A stretch of DNA of 42,336 bases from Candidatus Obscuribacterales bacterium (lineage in GTDB: Bacteria > Cyanobacteriota > Vampirovibrionia > Obscuribacterales > Obscuribacteraceae), in NCBI GenBank assembly GCA_020050835.1, contig JAGVKB010000121.1:1-42336 (forward strand), read 5' to 3'. Positions within the stretch are counted from its first letter, which is position 1, and every line of letters begins with the position of its first letter. Positions 1 through 7,424 of this stretch are shown here, one piece after another. A program made the position numbers and the translations under genes. Below the pieces are notes generated by a model that searched no databases, was not told where the DNA came from, and saw nothing but the letters and a program-made list of their open reading frames with translations.

Positions 1-1353
1 GCAGTCGATTCACTGGCGGCATATGTCGGCGGCAAACAAGCCGACAATGCGGCAAACCGAATCTTTCAAAGCCTTTCTATCGCTGAGCCAGGCTCCACCG
101 CAGCGAAATCCGGGACAGCCAAGATCGAATCCTACAACAGGAACGATTTGGAGTCCGACCGATCAAGGTTAGTCAGAGTTTCGCACATCCAAGGCGTAGA
201 GCTGCATGGCGCCTGCTGCTCTAATGGTGAGCCCTGGAAAAGCGCAATCACATTGACGCCAGAACCAGAGTTGCCGCCGGCTGAACTCTACAGCAAGATA
301 GTCGCCGCCAGGAAAGGCAGTGAGGCGATCACTTTATACAAAGGAGATGCTCACTCGCTGTTTGAAACGAAGAGAGAATACGACAAGCTAGTAAGCAGAG
401 ACATCGTTCCAGTGCGCATCTATTACGCCAAGGAACACGCCCTTGAGATAATGGTGCCGGAGAGTCATGCTCGGCAACTGGATCAAGTACGCTGCTTTCG
501 AATTCACGGCAAGCGAACGCAAGCGCTCGCGAACAAGCGAGACGGATTCACATTTTCGGCGTTGCCGGAAGATTTCATTCCGCAGCTCGAAGAGCTTCCA
601 AACAGCACGCTCGTCAAACGAGTGAACGTACTCGGTCATCAAGATCCTTACACCAGCTGGCTCAGGAAACAGAAGAACGACCCCAGCTGGACCACCGCAG
701 CCGATGCCCGCCCCGAAGGAATCATCACGTTCTATGAGCCGACAAAGTTTTACGACACGCTCAAGAGCACGGTCGGACATGAATGGGCTCATCTTCTGCA
801 TCACAACCTTCCAGACGAGTTACGCGTATATGGCGCCGCCTACAGAGTAGAAGCGCACAGCCAAAATGCTTACAACCCAAGACAATATGCACTCACCAAT
901 GAGATGGAAAACTGGGCCGTCCTTTTGGGTGAAGAGCTACTCGCCTACGATGCAAATAGATTTTTGCGAACGGCAGTACAGGCTCCGATTCGTAGCGCCA
1001 TTCTGGCCAGAGCAGTTAGATGGGCGCTGACGGAAGCGCCGCAACCGGAAACATGCATATACAAGATGCAATTGCAAAAAAGAGTAGAGCTGATCGAGCA
1101 GCACATCACGGAGCCGGCAGTAAAAAAGCTCGCGGAGGAGATCAAAAATGCCAAGGAGCCATCTGCCGATCAAATCGAGCTACTTACATACTTGAGCAGT
1201 CGCAGTGACATCAAGCTGCTTAAGGAGTTGGGCGGTCGCACCAGCTCGTACGAAACCGCTGAGCTAATTGTGGCGCGCGGGGCAAAGATGCTCGAGAACC
1301 AGCCCGAAGAGAGATTTGAATTGACTCTCTCGCCAAAGAATTGCTTCGACTAG
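1..1353 (+). CDS. Zincin-like metallopeptidase domain protein, 5' end outside the window
   Basis: The reading frame is open from base 1, so the gene almost certainly begins upstream; a TTG at 148 is the first start-like codon near other predictions but has no convincing ribosome binding site. The encoded part is about 450 residues. The key motif is HEWAH (first His codon at 778-780), preceded by a beta-strand-like stretch and followed by LLHH, the HExxH zinc site of gluzincin/metzincin peptidases. About 40 residues further on, a segment beginning NEMENWAVLLGEE could supply the third, glutamate ligand. No membrane segment is visible in the part seen. The C-terminal third is helical and charged. 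I infer a zinc-dependent peptidase; substrate and location are unknown. A second HExxH domain occurs in the giant exported protein at 30384-40376. Confidence 0.65.
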   Translation, partial: AVDSLAAYVGGKQADNAANRIFQSLSIAEPGSTAAKSGTAKIESYNRNDLESDRSRLVRVSHIQGVELHGACCSNGEPWKSAITLTPEPELPPAELYSKIVAARKGSEAITLYKGDAHSLFETKREYDKLVSRDIVPVRIYYAKEHALEIMVPESHARQLDQVRCFRIHGKRTQALANKRDGFTFSALPEDFIPQLEELPNSTLVKRVNVLGHQDPYTSWLRKQKNDPSWTTAADARPEGIITFYEPTKFYDTLKSTVGHEWAHLLHHNLPDELRVYGAAYRVEAHSQNAYNPRQYALTNEMENWAVLLGEELLAYDANRFLRTAVQAPIRSAILARAVRWALTEAPQPETCIYKMQLQKRVELIEQHITEPAVKKLAEEIKNAKEPSADQIELLTYLSSRSDIKLLKELGGRTSSYETAELIVARGAKMLENQPEERFELTLSPKNCFD

Positions 1354-1510
1354 ATACTGGTCACGCACAAAAGTAAGAACTCAGGTATTGTGCAAAAGAC
1401 GAATGTCAACATTTCCGAACCAACTGGCAGTACTTTACTTTCACTCCTGCCTGTCCCTGCAATTTCTAGTAAACTGCTATTAGATTGGCATCCCAAGGCA
1501 AGCCGGACAC

Positions 1511-3115
1511 TTGGCCGAAACCACAGAGCAGCGAGAGCACGAAGCATTTAGCGCTGTATTGGACAATCGGTTCAAGCGCTCATCTGCTATTCTCGGCCTG
1601 ATTTCATTTTGTTGTGGATTGATGGGACTGGTAGGCATCATCTTCAACATTAGTTGGCTCAGATTCCCGCCCGGCGCCGTTATGTCTGTAAAGGGGATCA
1701 CCTCCGTCGCGATGGTCCTGGGTGGACTTTCTCTCCTCTTGCTGCGCGCCCGACAACCATTTGTGCAAGGACTGAGCCGATACTGCGCAGGCGCCATCTT
1801 GATTATCGGCGTCGCAACTATTTGCGAGTATCTGTTTTCGATTGACTTGAGTATCGGCGGTCTGCTGAGAGGTGACTTGAGACTGCCCGACGGTATCATA
1901 CCGCTCGACCACATGACTCCAACTGTAGCGTTCGCCTATGCCGCCGTCGGTCTGAGCCTGCTCATTCTCAAGAGCGGGAAACAACAACTTCTGGCAGGAT
2001 ATGTGGCGTCATTAGGCTTGCTTGCTCTGTTCACATCCTTTCTGGGCCTTCACGCTGTCACCGAATCATATGGAGTTGGGTCCTATAAATACACCAACAT
2101 CATTACTCAATTTCCGTGGCCAGCGTGCATAGCAATGGCATCCCTGGGATTCGGCATCCTGCTTGCCGAACCCCGAACCGTTCTTTATGGTCTGCTCTGC
2201 AGCTCGACGCGTGGCGGATACATTACCAGACGCTTCTTGTTGCTATCGCTCGTGGTGCCAATCTTTTTCGCCGCTGCCGCGGCCTTTGGTGCGCGAGCCC
2301 ATCTCTATAATGAGCCGATTCGTTGGACTTTATTTGTGACCGGCACTATCTTGTCCTTTTGTTGGCTTACCTGTCTCATAGCAAAACAGCTCGATGCAAG
2401 CGATCGCTCACGGATCGCGCTGGCAGAGCAGCGCGCCGATATCGTCTACTCACTGGCGCACGATTTGAAGGTGCCGGTCATCGGTACCGAACGAGCCTTG
2501 AACATCCTTTTAGATGGCAGCCTGGGTGAACTCGCCCAGCAACAACGGTCCATACTTGCGATGCTGCAGGACAGCGCCGGCGACCAATTGCGAATGATTG
2601 ACAATCTGGTCTACGAGTTTCGCTGCGAGCAGGGAAAGGAGACAATCAATCCTACTCCCTATCGGGTAACGACACTCTTGAACGACTGCCTGGCAAAGCT
2701 GGTGCCCGCGCTCAAGTCACGCAACCTCCGCATTAAGGTCAGGCACAAGCTACCGTTGGAAGCAGTCGATCTCGACATCGTGGCGATGCGGCGAGTGATC
2801 AACAATCTATTGCACAATGCGCTTAAGTACGCGCCGGTAGACGGCGAGCTGGAAATCCAATCCGGGACGGAAGGAAAGGCTTATCAATTCTCAATTCGCA
2901 ACTCCGGCAAGTCGATTTCCAGTGAGAGCCAGAAACATCTGTTTGAACGATTCTGGCAATCGGAAGACTCGCACCGGCTCTCCGCAGGCAACGGGCTTGG
3001 ACTGTATATCTGCCGCCGGATTGTCGAAGCCCACGGCGGAGAGATTGCCTGCCAGAGCAGTCCTGAGACCGGCACCACCTTTTACGTCAATCTGCCGCAT
3101 CAGCGGAATGCTTAG
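1511..3115 (+). CDS. Membrane sensor histidine kinase with multi-pass N-terminal sensor
   Basis: The likely start is TTG at 1511; the frame is closed by TAG at 1481-1483, so little extension is possible. Residues about 20-290 form some eight to nine hydrophobic segments, a membrane-embedded sensor without an obvious periplasmic domain. The catalytic core is complete: the H-box SLAHDLKVP with phospho-accepting His317, an N-box NNLLHNALKY near residue 430, and the G2 box GNGLGLYICRRI near 493. This is a class I HisKA/HATPase_c kinase that should autophosphorylate and pass phosphate to a receiver domain. Its 3' end faces the OmpR-type regulator at 3267-3944, its most likely partner, although the two are convergent rather than co-transcribed. 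The signal sensed cannot be read from the sequence. Confidence 0.9.
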   Translation: MAETTEQREHEAFSAVLDNRFKRSSAILGLISFCCGLMGLVGIIFNISWLRFPPGAVMSVKGITSVAMVLGGLSLLLLRARQPFVQGLSRYCAGAILIIGVATICEYLFSIDLSIGGLLRGDLRLPDGIIPLDHMTPTVAFAYAAVGLSLLILKSGKQQLLAGYVASLGLLALFTSFLGLHAVTESYGVGSYKYTNIITQFPWPACIAMASLGFGILLAEPRTVLYGLLCSSTRGGYITRRFLLLSLVVPIFFAAAAAFGARAHLYNEPIRWTLFVTGTILSFCWLTCLIAKQLDASDRSRIALAEQRADIVYSLAHDLKVPVIGTERALNILLDGSLGELAQQQRSILAMLQDSAGDQLRMIDNLVYEFRCEQGKETINPTPYRVTTLLNDCLAKLVPALKSRNLRIKVRHKLPLEAVDLDIVAMRRVINNLLHNALKYAPVDGELEIQSGTEGKAYQFSIRNSGKSISSESQKHLFERFWQSEDSHRLSAGNGLGLYICRRIVEAHGGEIACQSSPETGTTFYVNLPHQRNA

Positions 3116-3266
3116 GAATTCCGGCAGTTAGCGAGACCTTGAGCTGCTCGGCATACGGTCTGGCCTGCTCTGGTCTTCCAGACAGCCGGTAAAGATCGAC
3201 CAGATCCGGCAGCGCTCTGGCGAGCAGTACTGCTCCAGTCCCTGCGAAGATTCCCTGAGTAAGAGC
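3087..3266 (-). pseudogene. Remnant of a TPR protein C-terminus behind the response regulator
   Basis: Read on the minus strand in the frame of the regulator at 3267-3944, directly after its TGA, about 59 codons stay open until TGA at 3087-3089. The text includes LPDLVDLYRLSGRPEQARPY followed by AEQL, the style of the last helix pair of the local TPR proteins; compare LQDLYEQWGKPEQAKIYREK at the end of the protein at 14686-15786. There is no start codon of its own, and the last codons overlap the end of the histidine kinase gene. I read this as the fossil 3' end of a former TPR gene. Stop-codon readthrough adding a TPR tail to the regulator is a less likely alternative. Confidence 0.5.
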
Positions 3267-3944
3267 TCATTTTGGTAAGACCAACTTATAGCCAAATCCA
3301 TGCGCGGTTTGAATAAACTCTGAAAAGCCGACCGCAGCCAACTTCTTCCTTAGCATATACACATAAGTTTTGACTGTGTTGATTGAGGCCTCCGAATCGG
3401 ATGACCAAACCCGAGACAGCAATGATTCTGCGTTGAACACCTGATCGGGATGGCGCAAAAGGAATTCGAGCAAAGCAAACTCTTTTGGAAGAAGTTTAAT
3501 CTCCTGGCTACCGGCGACTACTCTCTTGGCGCTGCAGTCCATGGCGATGCCACCAACTTTGAGCACACTTTCACTCAATCCGGAAGCACGTCGAAGAAGA
3601 GAACGTAGACGTGCTGAAAGTTCTCGAAATTGAAAAGGCTTGGTCAGATAATCATCGGCGCCGAAATCAAGTCCGCTTTCCTTCTCTTCGATCTCAACCT
3701 TCCCTGTAAGCATCAATACCGGCGTAGTGTCCCGTCTTTGCCTGAGATCTCTCAACAGCTCAAGCCCATTTACGTAAGGAAGATCCCAATCCAGAACAAT
3801 TAGATCATAGTGATAAGCCTTGAGTAGCTCCAAAGCCTTTCGCCCATCCCAGGCCGTCTCTACGACATAATTCTCGACTTCCAGCCATTGCTTGAGCTCA
3901 ACCAGCAAACTGCGATCGTCTTCGACTACCAGTACTTTAGCCAT
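3267..3944 (-). CDS. OmpR/PhoB-family response regulator
   Basis: The 225-residue protein has the standard two-domain layout. Residues 1-120 are a receiver with the acidic pocket EDD at 8-10, phospho-acceptor Asp52 in LIVLDWDLP, the LTG switch segment and the conserved Lys in YLTKPF. Residues about 130-225 are a winged-helix DNA-binding domain, with LLPKEFALLEFLLRHP and the recognition-helix region NTVKTYVYMLRKKL. It should act as a phosphorylation-dependent transcription factor. The start is ATG at 3944; a GGAG lies about 14 bases upstream, rather far. The histidine kinase at 1511-3115 converges on it. The regulator at 22503-23192 is a close paralogue. One copy of the 74-bp repeat lies in its upstream region. 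Confidence 0.92.
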   Translation of the reverse strand: MAKVLVVEDDRSLLVELKQWLEVENYVVETAWDGRKALELLKAYHYDLIVLDWDLPYVNGLELLRDLRQRRDTTPVLMLTGKVEIEEKESGLDFGADDYLTKPFQFRELSARLRSLLRRASGLSESVLKVGGIAMDCSAKRVVAGSQEIKLLPKEFALLEFLLRHPDQVFNAESLLSRVWSSDSEASINTVKTYVYMLRKKLAAVGFSEFIQTAHGFGYKLVLPK

Positions 3945-3997
3945 ACCACATGCGCTCCAGCCAACACTATGCCCGGTACAAACGTCGCATAATAAGA

Positions 3998-4071
3998 CGA
4001 TCTAAATCGCCCCCAATGCTCTTCGAAACGCCACTCTAACTACTCAGTCGCACAACTCAAGGTGCCATTTA
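3998..4071. repeat. 74-bp direct repeat, copy A (left flank of hipBA insertion)
   Basis: This block aligns without gaps to 6144-6217, with about 65 of 74 bases identical by eye, in the same orientation. It begins CGATCTAAATCGCCCCCA. On the minus strand it can be read as RFEEHWGRFRS, matching the RFGERWGRFRS that opens the decayed HEPN gene in copy B. It lies upstream of the response regulator at 3267-3944. The pair brackets hipBA and the HEPN remnant, so it may be an insertion duplication, a recombination site or what is left of two HEPN gene copies. Confidence 0.75.
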
Positions 4072-4084
4072 TAGGTGATTGCTA

Positions 4085-4114
4085 CCAATTTTGGCAGTAA
4101 TTGACCAAATCTGG
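4085..4114. promoter_or_regulatory. Paired CCA-N4-TGG sites, candidate HipB operators
   Basis: Two short palindrome-like sites, CCAATTTTGG (4085-4094) and CCAAATCTGG (4105-4114), start exactly 20 bp apart, about two helical turns. They lie upstream of the hipB-like gene, on the same face of the helix. HipB-type antitoxins are known to autorepress by binding repeated palindromes ahead of hipBA; assigning these sites to this HipB is inference. An additional perfect inverted repeat, ACCAC-N5-GTGGT, lies at 4136-4150. Confidence 0.4.
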
Positions 4115-4180
4115 CGTGCTACCAGATACAAATAAACCACCAACAGTGGTACATTAAAGTGAGATTCTCTAGTTTATCCC

Positions 4181-4190
4181 CCAAAACTGG
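4181..4190. promoter_or_regulatory. Third CCA-N4-TGG site next to the hipB start
   Basis: CCAAAACTGG matches the pattern of the two sites at 4085-4114 and ends seven bases before the hipB ATG at 4197. A repressor bound here would cover the translation start region. No clear Shine-Dalgarno sequence precedes the ATG, so the message may be nearly leaderless or the start may lie slightly downstream. Confidence 0.35.
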
Positions 4191-4196
4191 CTGGTT

Positions 4197-4547
4197 ATGA
4201 AAATTCAATCTGAATCGTCCCATCTTGCAATTCTTGAGGAGCTCGGAAGCCGTCTTGCCAGGCACCGCCTGAATCTAAATCTCAGCCAAGAACAGATTGC
4301 AGAAAAAGCCGGGCTGGGAGTCAACACTATCTCCAGGATCGAGCAAGGCAAATCAACTCAGCTGTCGAATTTCATTCGGGTCTTGCGCGCACTGGAGCTG
4401 GTTGAAAATCTTGAGTTACTCGTGCCCAGACCACCACAAAGCCCGATCGAGCTGGCAAAAGTCTTGAAAGAACAACGTTTACGCGCTTCTTCACGAAGGG
4501 ATAAGGTAGAGCGTTCCCATATTTGGAAATGGGATGACGAACGATGA
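4197..4547 (+). CDS. hipB: HipB-like antitoxin, XRE-family helix-turn-helix protein
   Basis: The protein has 116 residues. An XRE/Cro helix-turn-helix occupies about residues 15-70, with LSQEQIAEKAGLGVNTISRI and EQGKSTQLSNFIRVLRAL as the typical helices. A basic C-terminal extension (LKEQRLRASSRRDKV...) follows, as in HipB proteins whose tail touches the toxin. The gene overlaps the HipA-like kinase by 4 bp (ATGA at 4544), implying translational coupling. Known HipB proteins neutralise HipA and repress their own operon; both roles are inferred here from context. The gene and hipA look more AT-rich than neighbouring genes and lie between 74-bp direct repeats, which suggests acquisition. Confidence 0.88.
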   Translation: MKIQSESSHLAILEELGSRLARHRLNLNLSQEQIAEKAGLGVNTISRIEQGKSTQLSNFIRVLRALELVENLELLVPRPPQSPIELAKVLKEQRLRASSRRDKVERSHIWKWDDER

Positions 4548-5845
4548 CTATCGCTAATGTCAAACTGTGGGGGCGCACGATCGGGGCTGTCTCATGGGAC
4601 GAAGATCGTGGCTATGCATTTTTTGAGTTCGACCCACAATTTGTCAAAAGTGGAATTCAAATAGCACCGCTGACCATGCCACTATCGAGAAAAATCTTTT
4701 CATTCCCTGGCTTAGCGAGGGAAACATTCTATGGACTTCCTGGAATGCTTGCAGATTCACTTCCAGACAAGTTTGGAAATGCGCTCATCAATGCTTGGCT
4801 AGTCAAAGAGGGTCGCGCAGAAGACAGCATGGATTCCGTCGCAAAGCTTTGCTATATAAGCTCGCGAGGGATGGGCGCTTTAGAGTACTCCCCCGCAAGA
4901 GGACCAAGGGGACGAACATCCAAATCACTTGATATAGATGCTTTGGTTGCTCTTGCCAGTGAAATCTTAACCAAACGTGGGAATTTCAAGGTTTCCCTGC
5001 ATGAAAAACACAAAGCGGAAGCTTTGCGAGATATCCTTCGCGTGGGGACTTCAGCTGGCGGCGCGCGCGCTAAAGCACTGATTGCTTGGAACCCGAATAC
5101 AAATGAAGTTAAGTCCGGGCAAATAAGAGCTGGTGAGAACTTCTCGTACTGGCTGCTCAAGTTTGATGGGGTTTCTGGAAATCAGGACAAAGAATTGGAC
5201 GATCCACGGGGATACGGATTGATCGAATACTCGTACTACAAAATGGCACTAATAGCTGGGATCGCTATGCCTGAGTGCAGACTCTTGGAGGAGTCCGGAC
5301 GACACCACTTCATGGCAAAGCGTTTTGACCGCACCGACAGTGGTGACAAATTACACATGCAGTCGTTGTGCGCCATGGCACACTATGACTTCAACCAAGC
5401 CGGTGTGTATTCGTATGAACAGGCAATCCAGGTTATGAAGCTGTTGGATCTATCCATGACGAGTATCGAAGAACAGTACAGAAGAATGGCTTTCAATATA
5501 GTTGGTCGCAATCAGGATGATCATGTAAAAAACATTGCATACGTTATGGACAAAGGTGGAACATGGTCCCTCTCGCCCGGTTTCGATCTTACTTATGCCT
5601 TCAACCCCGGTAAACCATGGACCAGGCAGCATCAAATGTCAATGAATGGTAAGCGAGATAATTTCGCTATCGAGGACTTCGACAACTGTGCGAAGAATGC
5701 CGGGCTGAAACGTGGTCGCCATAAGGAGATTTTAGAGCAAGTCCAAATAGCTGTCTCCGAGTGGCCCAGGATTGCCAGGGAAGTGGGAGTACCAGCAGAC
5801 AAAATAACAAAAATAGAGAAGACGCACCGATTCCTTGAGCTATAG
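4544..5845 (+). CDS. hipA: HipA-like Ser/Thr kinase toxin
   Basis: At 433 residues this is full length for the HipA family. The N-terminal subdomain (about 1-110) has the usual GRTIGAVSWDEDRGYAFFEF style. A glycine-rich loop VGTSAGGARAK lies at 167-177 and matches the P-loop segment that is autophosphorylated in E. coli HipA. The catalytic segment RNQDDHVKN has candidate catalytic Asp325 and metal-binding Asn330, and the DFG-like Asp is Asp348 in LSPGFDLTY. All key residues are therefore present and the kinase is probably active. E. coli HipA phosphorylates glutamyl-tRNA synthetase and causes growth arrest; the target here cannot be told. The gene is coupled to the hipB-like gene by an ATGA overlap. 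There is no obvious terminator after TAG at 5843. Confidence 0.93.
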   Translation: MTIANVKLWGRTIGAVSWDEDRGYAFFEFDPQFVKSGIQIAPLTMPLSRKIFSFPGLARETFYGLPGMLADSLPDKFGNALINAWLVKEGRAEDSMDSVAKLCYISSRGMGALEYSPARGPRGRTSKSLDIDALVALASEILTKRGNFKVSLHEKHKAEALRDILRVGTSAGGARAKALIAWNPNTNEVKSGQIRAGENFSYWLLKFDGVSGNQDKELDDPRGYGLIEYSYYKMALIAGIAMPECRLLEESGRHHFMAKRFDRTDSGDKLHMQSLCAMAHYDFNQAGVYSYEQAIQVMKLLDLSMTSIEEQYRRMAFNIVGRNQDDHVKNIAYVMDKGGTWSLSPGFDLTYAFNPGKPWTRQHQMSMNGKRDNFAIEDFDNCAKNAGLKRGRHKEILEQVQIAVSEWPRIAREVGVPADKITKIEKTHRFLEL

Positions 5846-5888
5846 CAACAGGTGGTTGGTCACAACACAGGCTATGCTCTTTGGTCCT

Positions 5889-6176
5889 TCATAAAGTAGT
5901 GTCGGCACCTGAAGTCATCAGGCACCCAATGATCGGCATCAACCTTTTGGGGCTATTCTCGGGCATCTTCCCAGCCTCACGAAACAGATCTTTTTGGGTG
6001 CGGATACTTGCCTCGTCAAGAATTCCGTTGATTTTGAAATATCGCTGTATTAGCTTCCAGCACAAATCCATGCTGTACTCAAACCACTGGATAACGCCAT
6101 CACGAAGCGACTCATCATCTGGAGCAAGGTGAGCTTCCTCCAGCGATCTAAATCGCCCCCAGCGCTCGCCGAAACG
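5889..6176 (-). pseudogene. Decayed HEPN (HI0074-like) nucleotidyltransferase-partner gene
   Basis: The minus strand from 6176 down reads RFGERWGRFRSLEEA, then SLRDGVIQWFEYSMDLCWKL and REAGK. This matches the HI0074/MNT-associated HEPN family, whose members carry RxxVIQRFEFTxELxWK. There is no start codon: a TAG stop lies just upstream at 6177-6179, inside the 74-bp repeat. Near 5950 the family-like text moves into another frame, where ADHW-like residues resume, so a frameshift is likely before the TGA at 5889. Intact relatives pair with a minimal nucleotidyltransferase (MntA) as a toxin-antitoxin pair. No nucleotidyltransferase gene remains beside it. The rest of the 5846-6237 gap holds only repeat copy B. 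Confidence 0.6.
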
Positions 6177-6217
6177 CTACTCTAACTACTCAATAGCACA
6201 ACTCAATGTGCCATTAA
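6144..6217. repeat. 74-bp direct repeat, copy B (right flank of hipBA insertion)
   Basis: This is the partner of 3998-4071, same orientation and length, with about nine mismatches. It overlaps the 5' end of the HEPN remnant and lies 20 bases beyond the stop codon of the TPR gene at 6238-7389. Removing everything between the two copies would place the TPR gene directly upstream of the response regulator at 3267-3944, both on the minus strand. This supports insertion into a former neighbour pair. Confidence 0.75.
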
Positions 6218-6237
6218 TCAAGAACAACGTTACTACG

Positions 6238-7389
6238 TCACTTTCGTTGCGGCTTAACGGCAGCATCGTCGAGTCGCATGGAATATGATTGAGCGATGTT
6301 CGGCTTACCCCATTCACTGTACAGCTTTACCAGCTTGCCAATGGTTCGCCTGGTCTTGGCGTCATTCTTTCCAAAGGCGACTTCCTGAATCTTCAACTTT
6401 CGTTTGCATGCCACCTCGGCCTCCGGATATCTCTTCGCCTCTAGGCAACTGTTGCACAGCGGTCCCAAAAACTGGATCAGCTCCTTACTTTGCTTGCCAT
6501 TGACTTTCTCGCTCATGGCCAGCCCCAACCTGAGGTTGGTAATTGCTTCGTCCCACTTGCCTGACTCTTTTTGACATTCCGCCAGGCGATAGAGCGTGCT
6601 CTGTAATGCGACCGATCCTTTATCACCGTCGGTCGTCCGCAAGGAGAGCTCGCGCCGGCGAATCTCCTCCGCAAGCACCCAATTCTTATGCCTGGCATAT
6701 AGAGATGCCAGAAGACTGAGATCATTTGCCAGTGCTTGGGTCGATTGTCCGTTTTGCGCCTTGGCTGCCATATAGCGCTTATGAATCTCAATTGCTTCAG
6801 GCATCTTCCCCTGCTGTGTGTACACATCTTCCAGCATCCAGAGCGTCACTATCATTTTGGGATCATTGGGCAACAAGACCTTGCTGCGAATAGCTAGCAG
6901 CTCTCGCAATATTGAGCCAGCATCTGCTATGCGATGAGCTTTGAGACCCTCCTTAGCCAAACCTTCCATGATCGAATCGAGCCGCTGGCTCTTCTCTCCC
7001 CACTGCTTTCGTCTGACGGCCAAGCATTGCTCATAGCAAGCAATCGCCTCGTTACTCTTCCCTAGTTTGCTCAACAGACCGGCGAGATCGAGCAAAGTAC
7101 TGCCACGGGAATCAGGACTAGCTCCCGGCTTTCTGGACTCTTCGAGCGCCAGCTGATAATACTGCTCAGCCTTTTCAAGCTGACCAAATCGCTCGTAAGC
7201 ATTAGCTTTTCGTCCAAAGCTAGCCCAAGCCTTCTCGGAAAACTGTCCACTCTTCGAGGAGCTACTGACCGGCAGTTGCTGCCCCCAGACCGGGCGGGCC
7301 ACCTCCGCACAAACCGAAATCACTACGCTGATCAGAACAAGCACGCAACTGTTACCAATCTCTTTCAGCACATCCTTCTTCGCCTGCAT
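6238..7389 (-). CDS. Exported TPR-repeat protein
   Basis: The protein has 383 residues. The N-terminus has a basic start, a hydrophobic core (CVLVLISVVISVCAEV) and a likely cleavage after VWG, so it should be exported. From about residue 55 to the end it consists of tetratricopeptide-like helix pairs, e.g. AYERFGQLEKAEQYYQLALE, SNEAIACYEQCLAVRRKQWG and KWDEAITNLRLGLAMSEKVN. TPR solenoids of this kind bind partner proteins. It starts 35 bases after the stop of the four-cysteine membrane protein at 7425-8603 on the same strand, so the two probably form an operon. It is a clear paralogue of 14686-15786. The ATG at 7389 has no strong ribosome binding site; a nearby downstream start is possible. 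Confidence 0.85.
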   Translation of the reverse strand: MQAKKDVLKEIGNSCVLVLISVVISVCAEVARPVWGQQLPVSSSSKSGQFSEKAWASFGRKANAYERFGQLEKAEQYYQLALEESRKPGASPDSRGSTLLDLAGLLSKLGKSNEAIACYEQCLAVRRKQWGEKSQRLDSIMEGLAKEGLKAHRIADAGSILRELLAIRSKVLLPNDPKMIVTLWMLEDVYTQQGKMPEAIEIHKRYMAAKAQNGQSTQALANDLSLLASLYARHKNWVLAEEIRRRELSLRTTDGDKGSVALQSTLYRLAECQKESGKWDEAITNLRLGLAMSEKVNGKQSKELIQFLGPLCNSCLEAKRYPEAEVACKRKLKIQEVAFGKNDAKTRRTIGKLVKLYSEWGKPNIAQSYSMRLDDAAVKPQRK

Positions 7390-7424
7390 CAGAAAGTGTT
7401 GACCCGCATTTGAGTGAATTGGTA

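Noticed and set aside
5881-6132. An 83-codon plus-strand frame right of hipA
   Set aside because: It is antisense to the HEPN remnant, whose family text is clear on the other strand.
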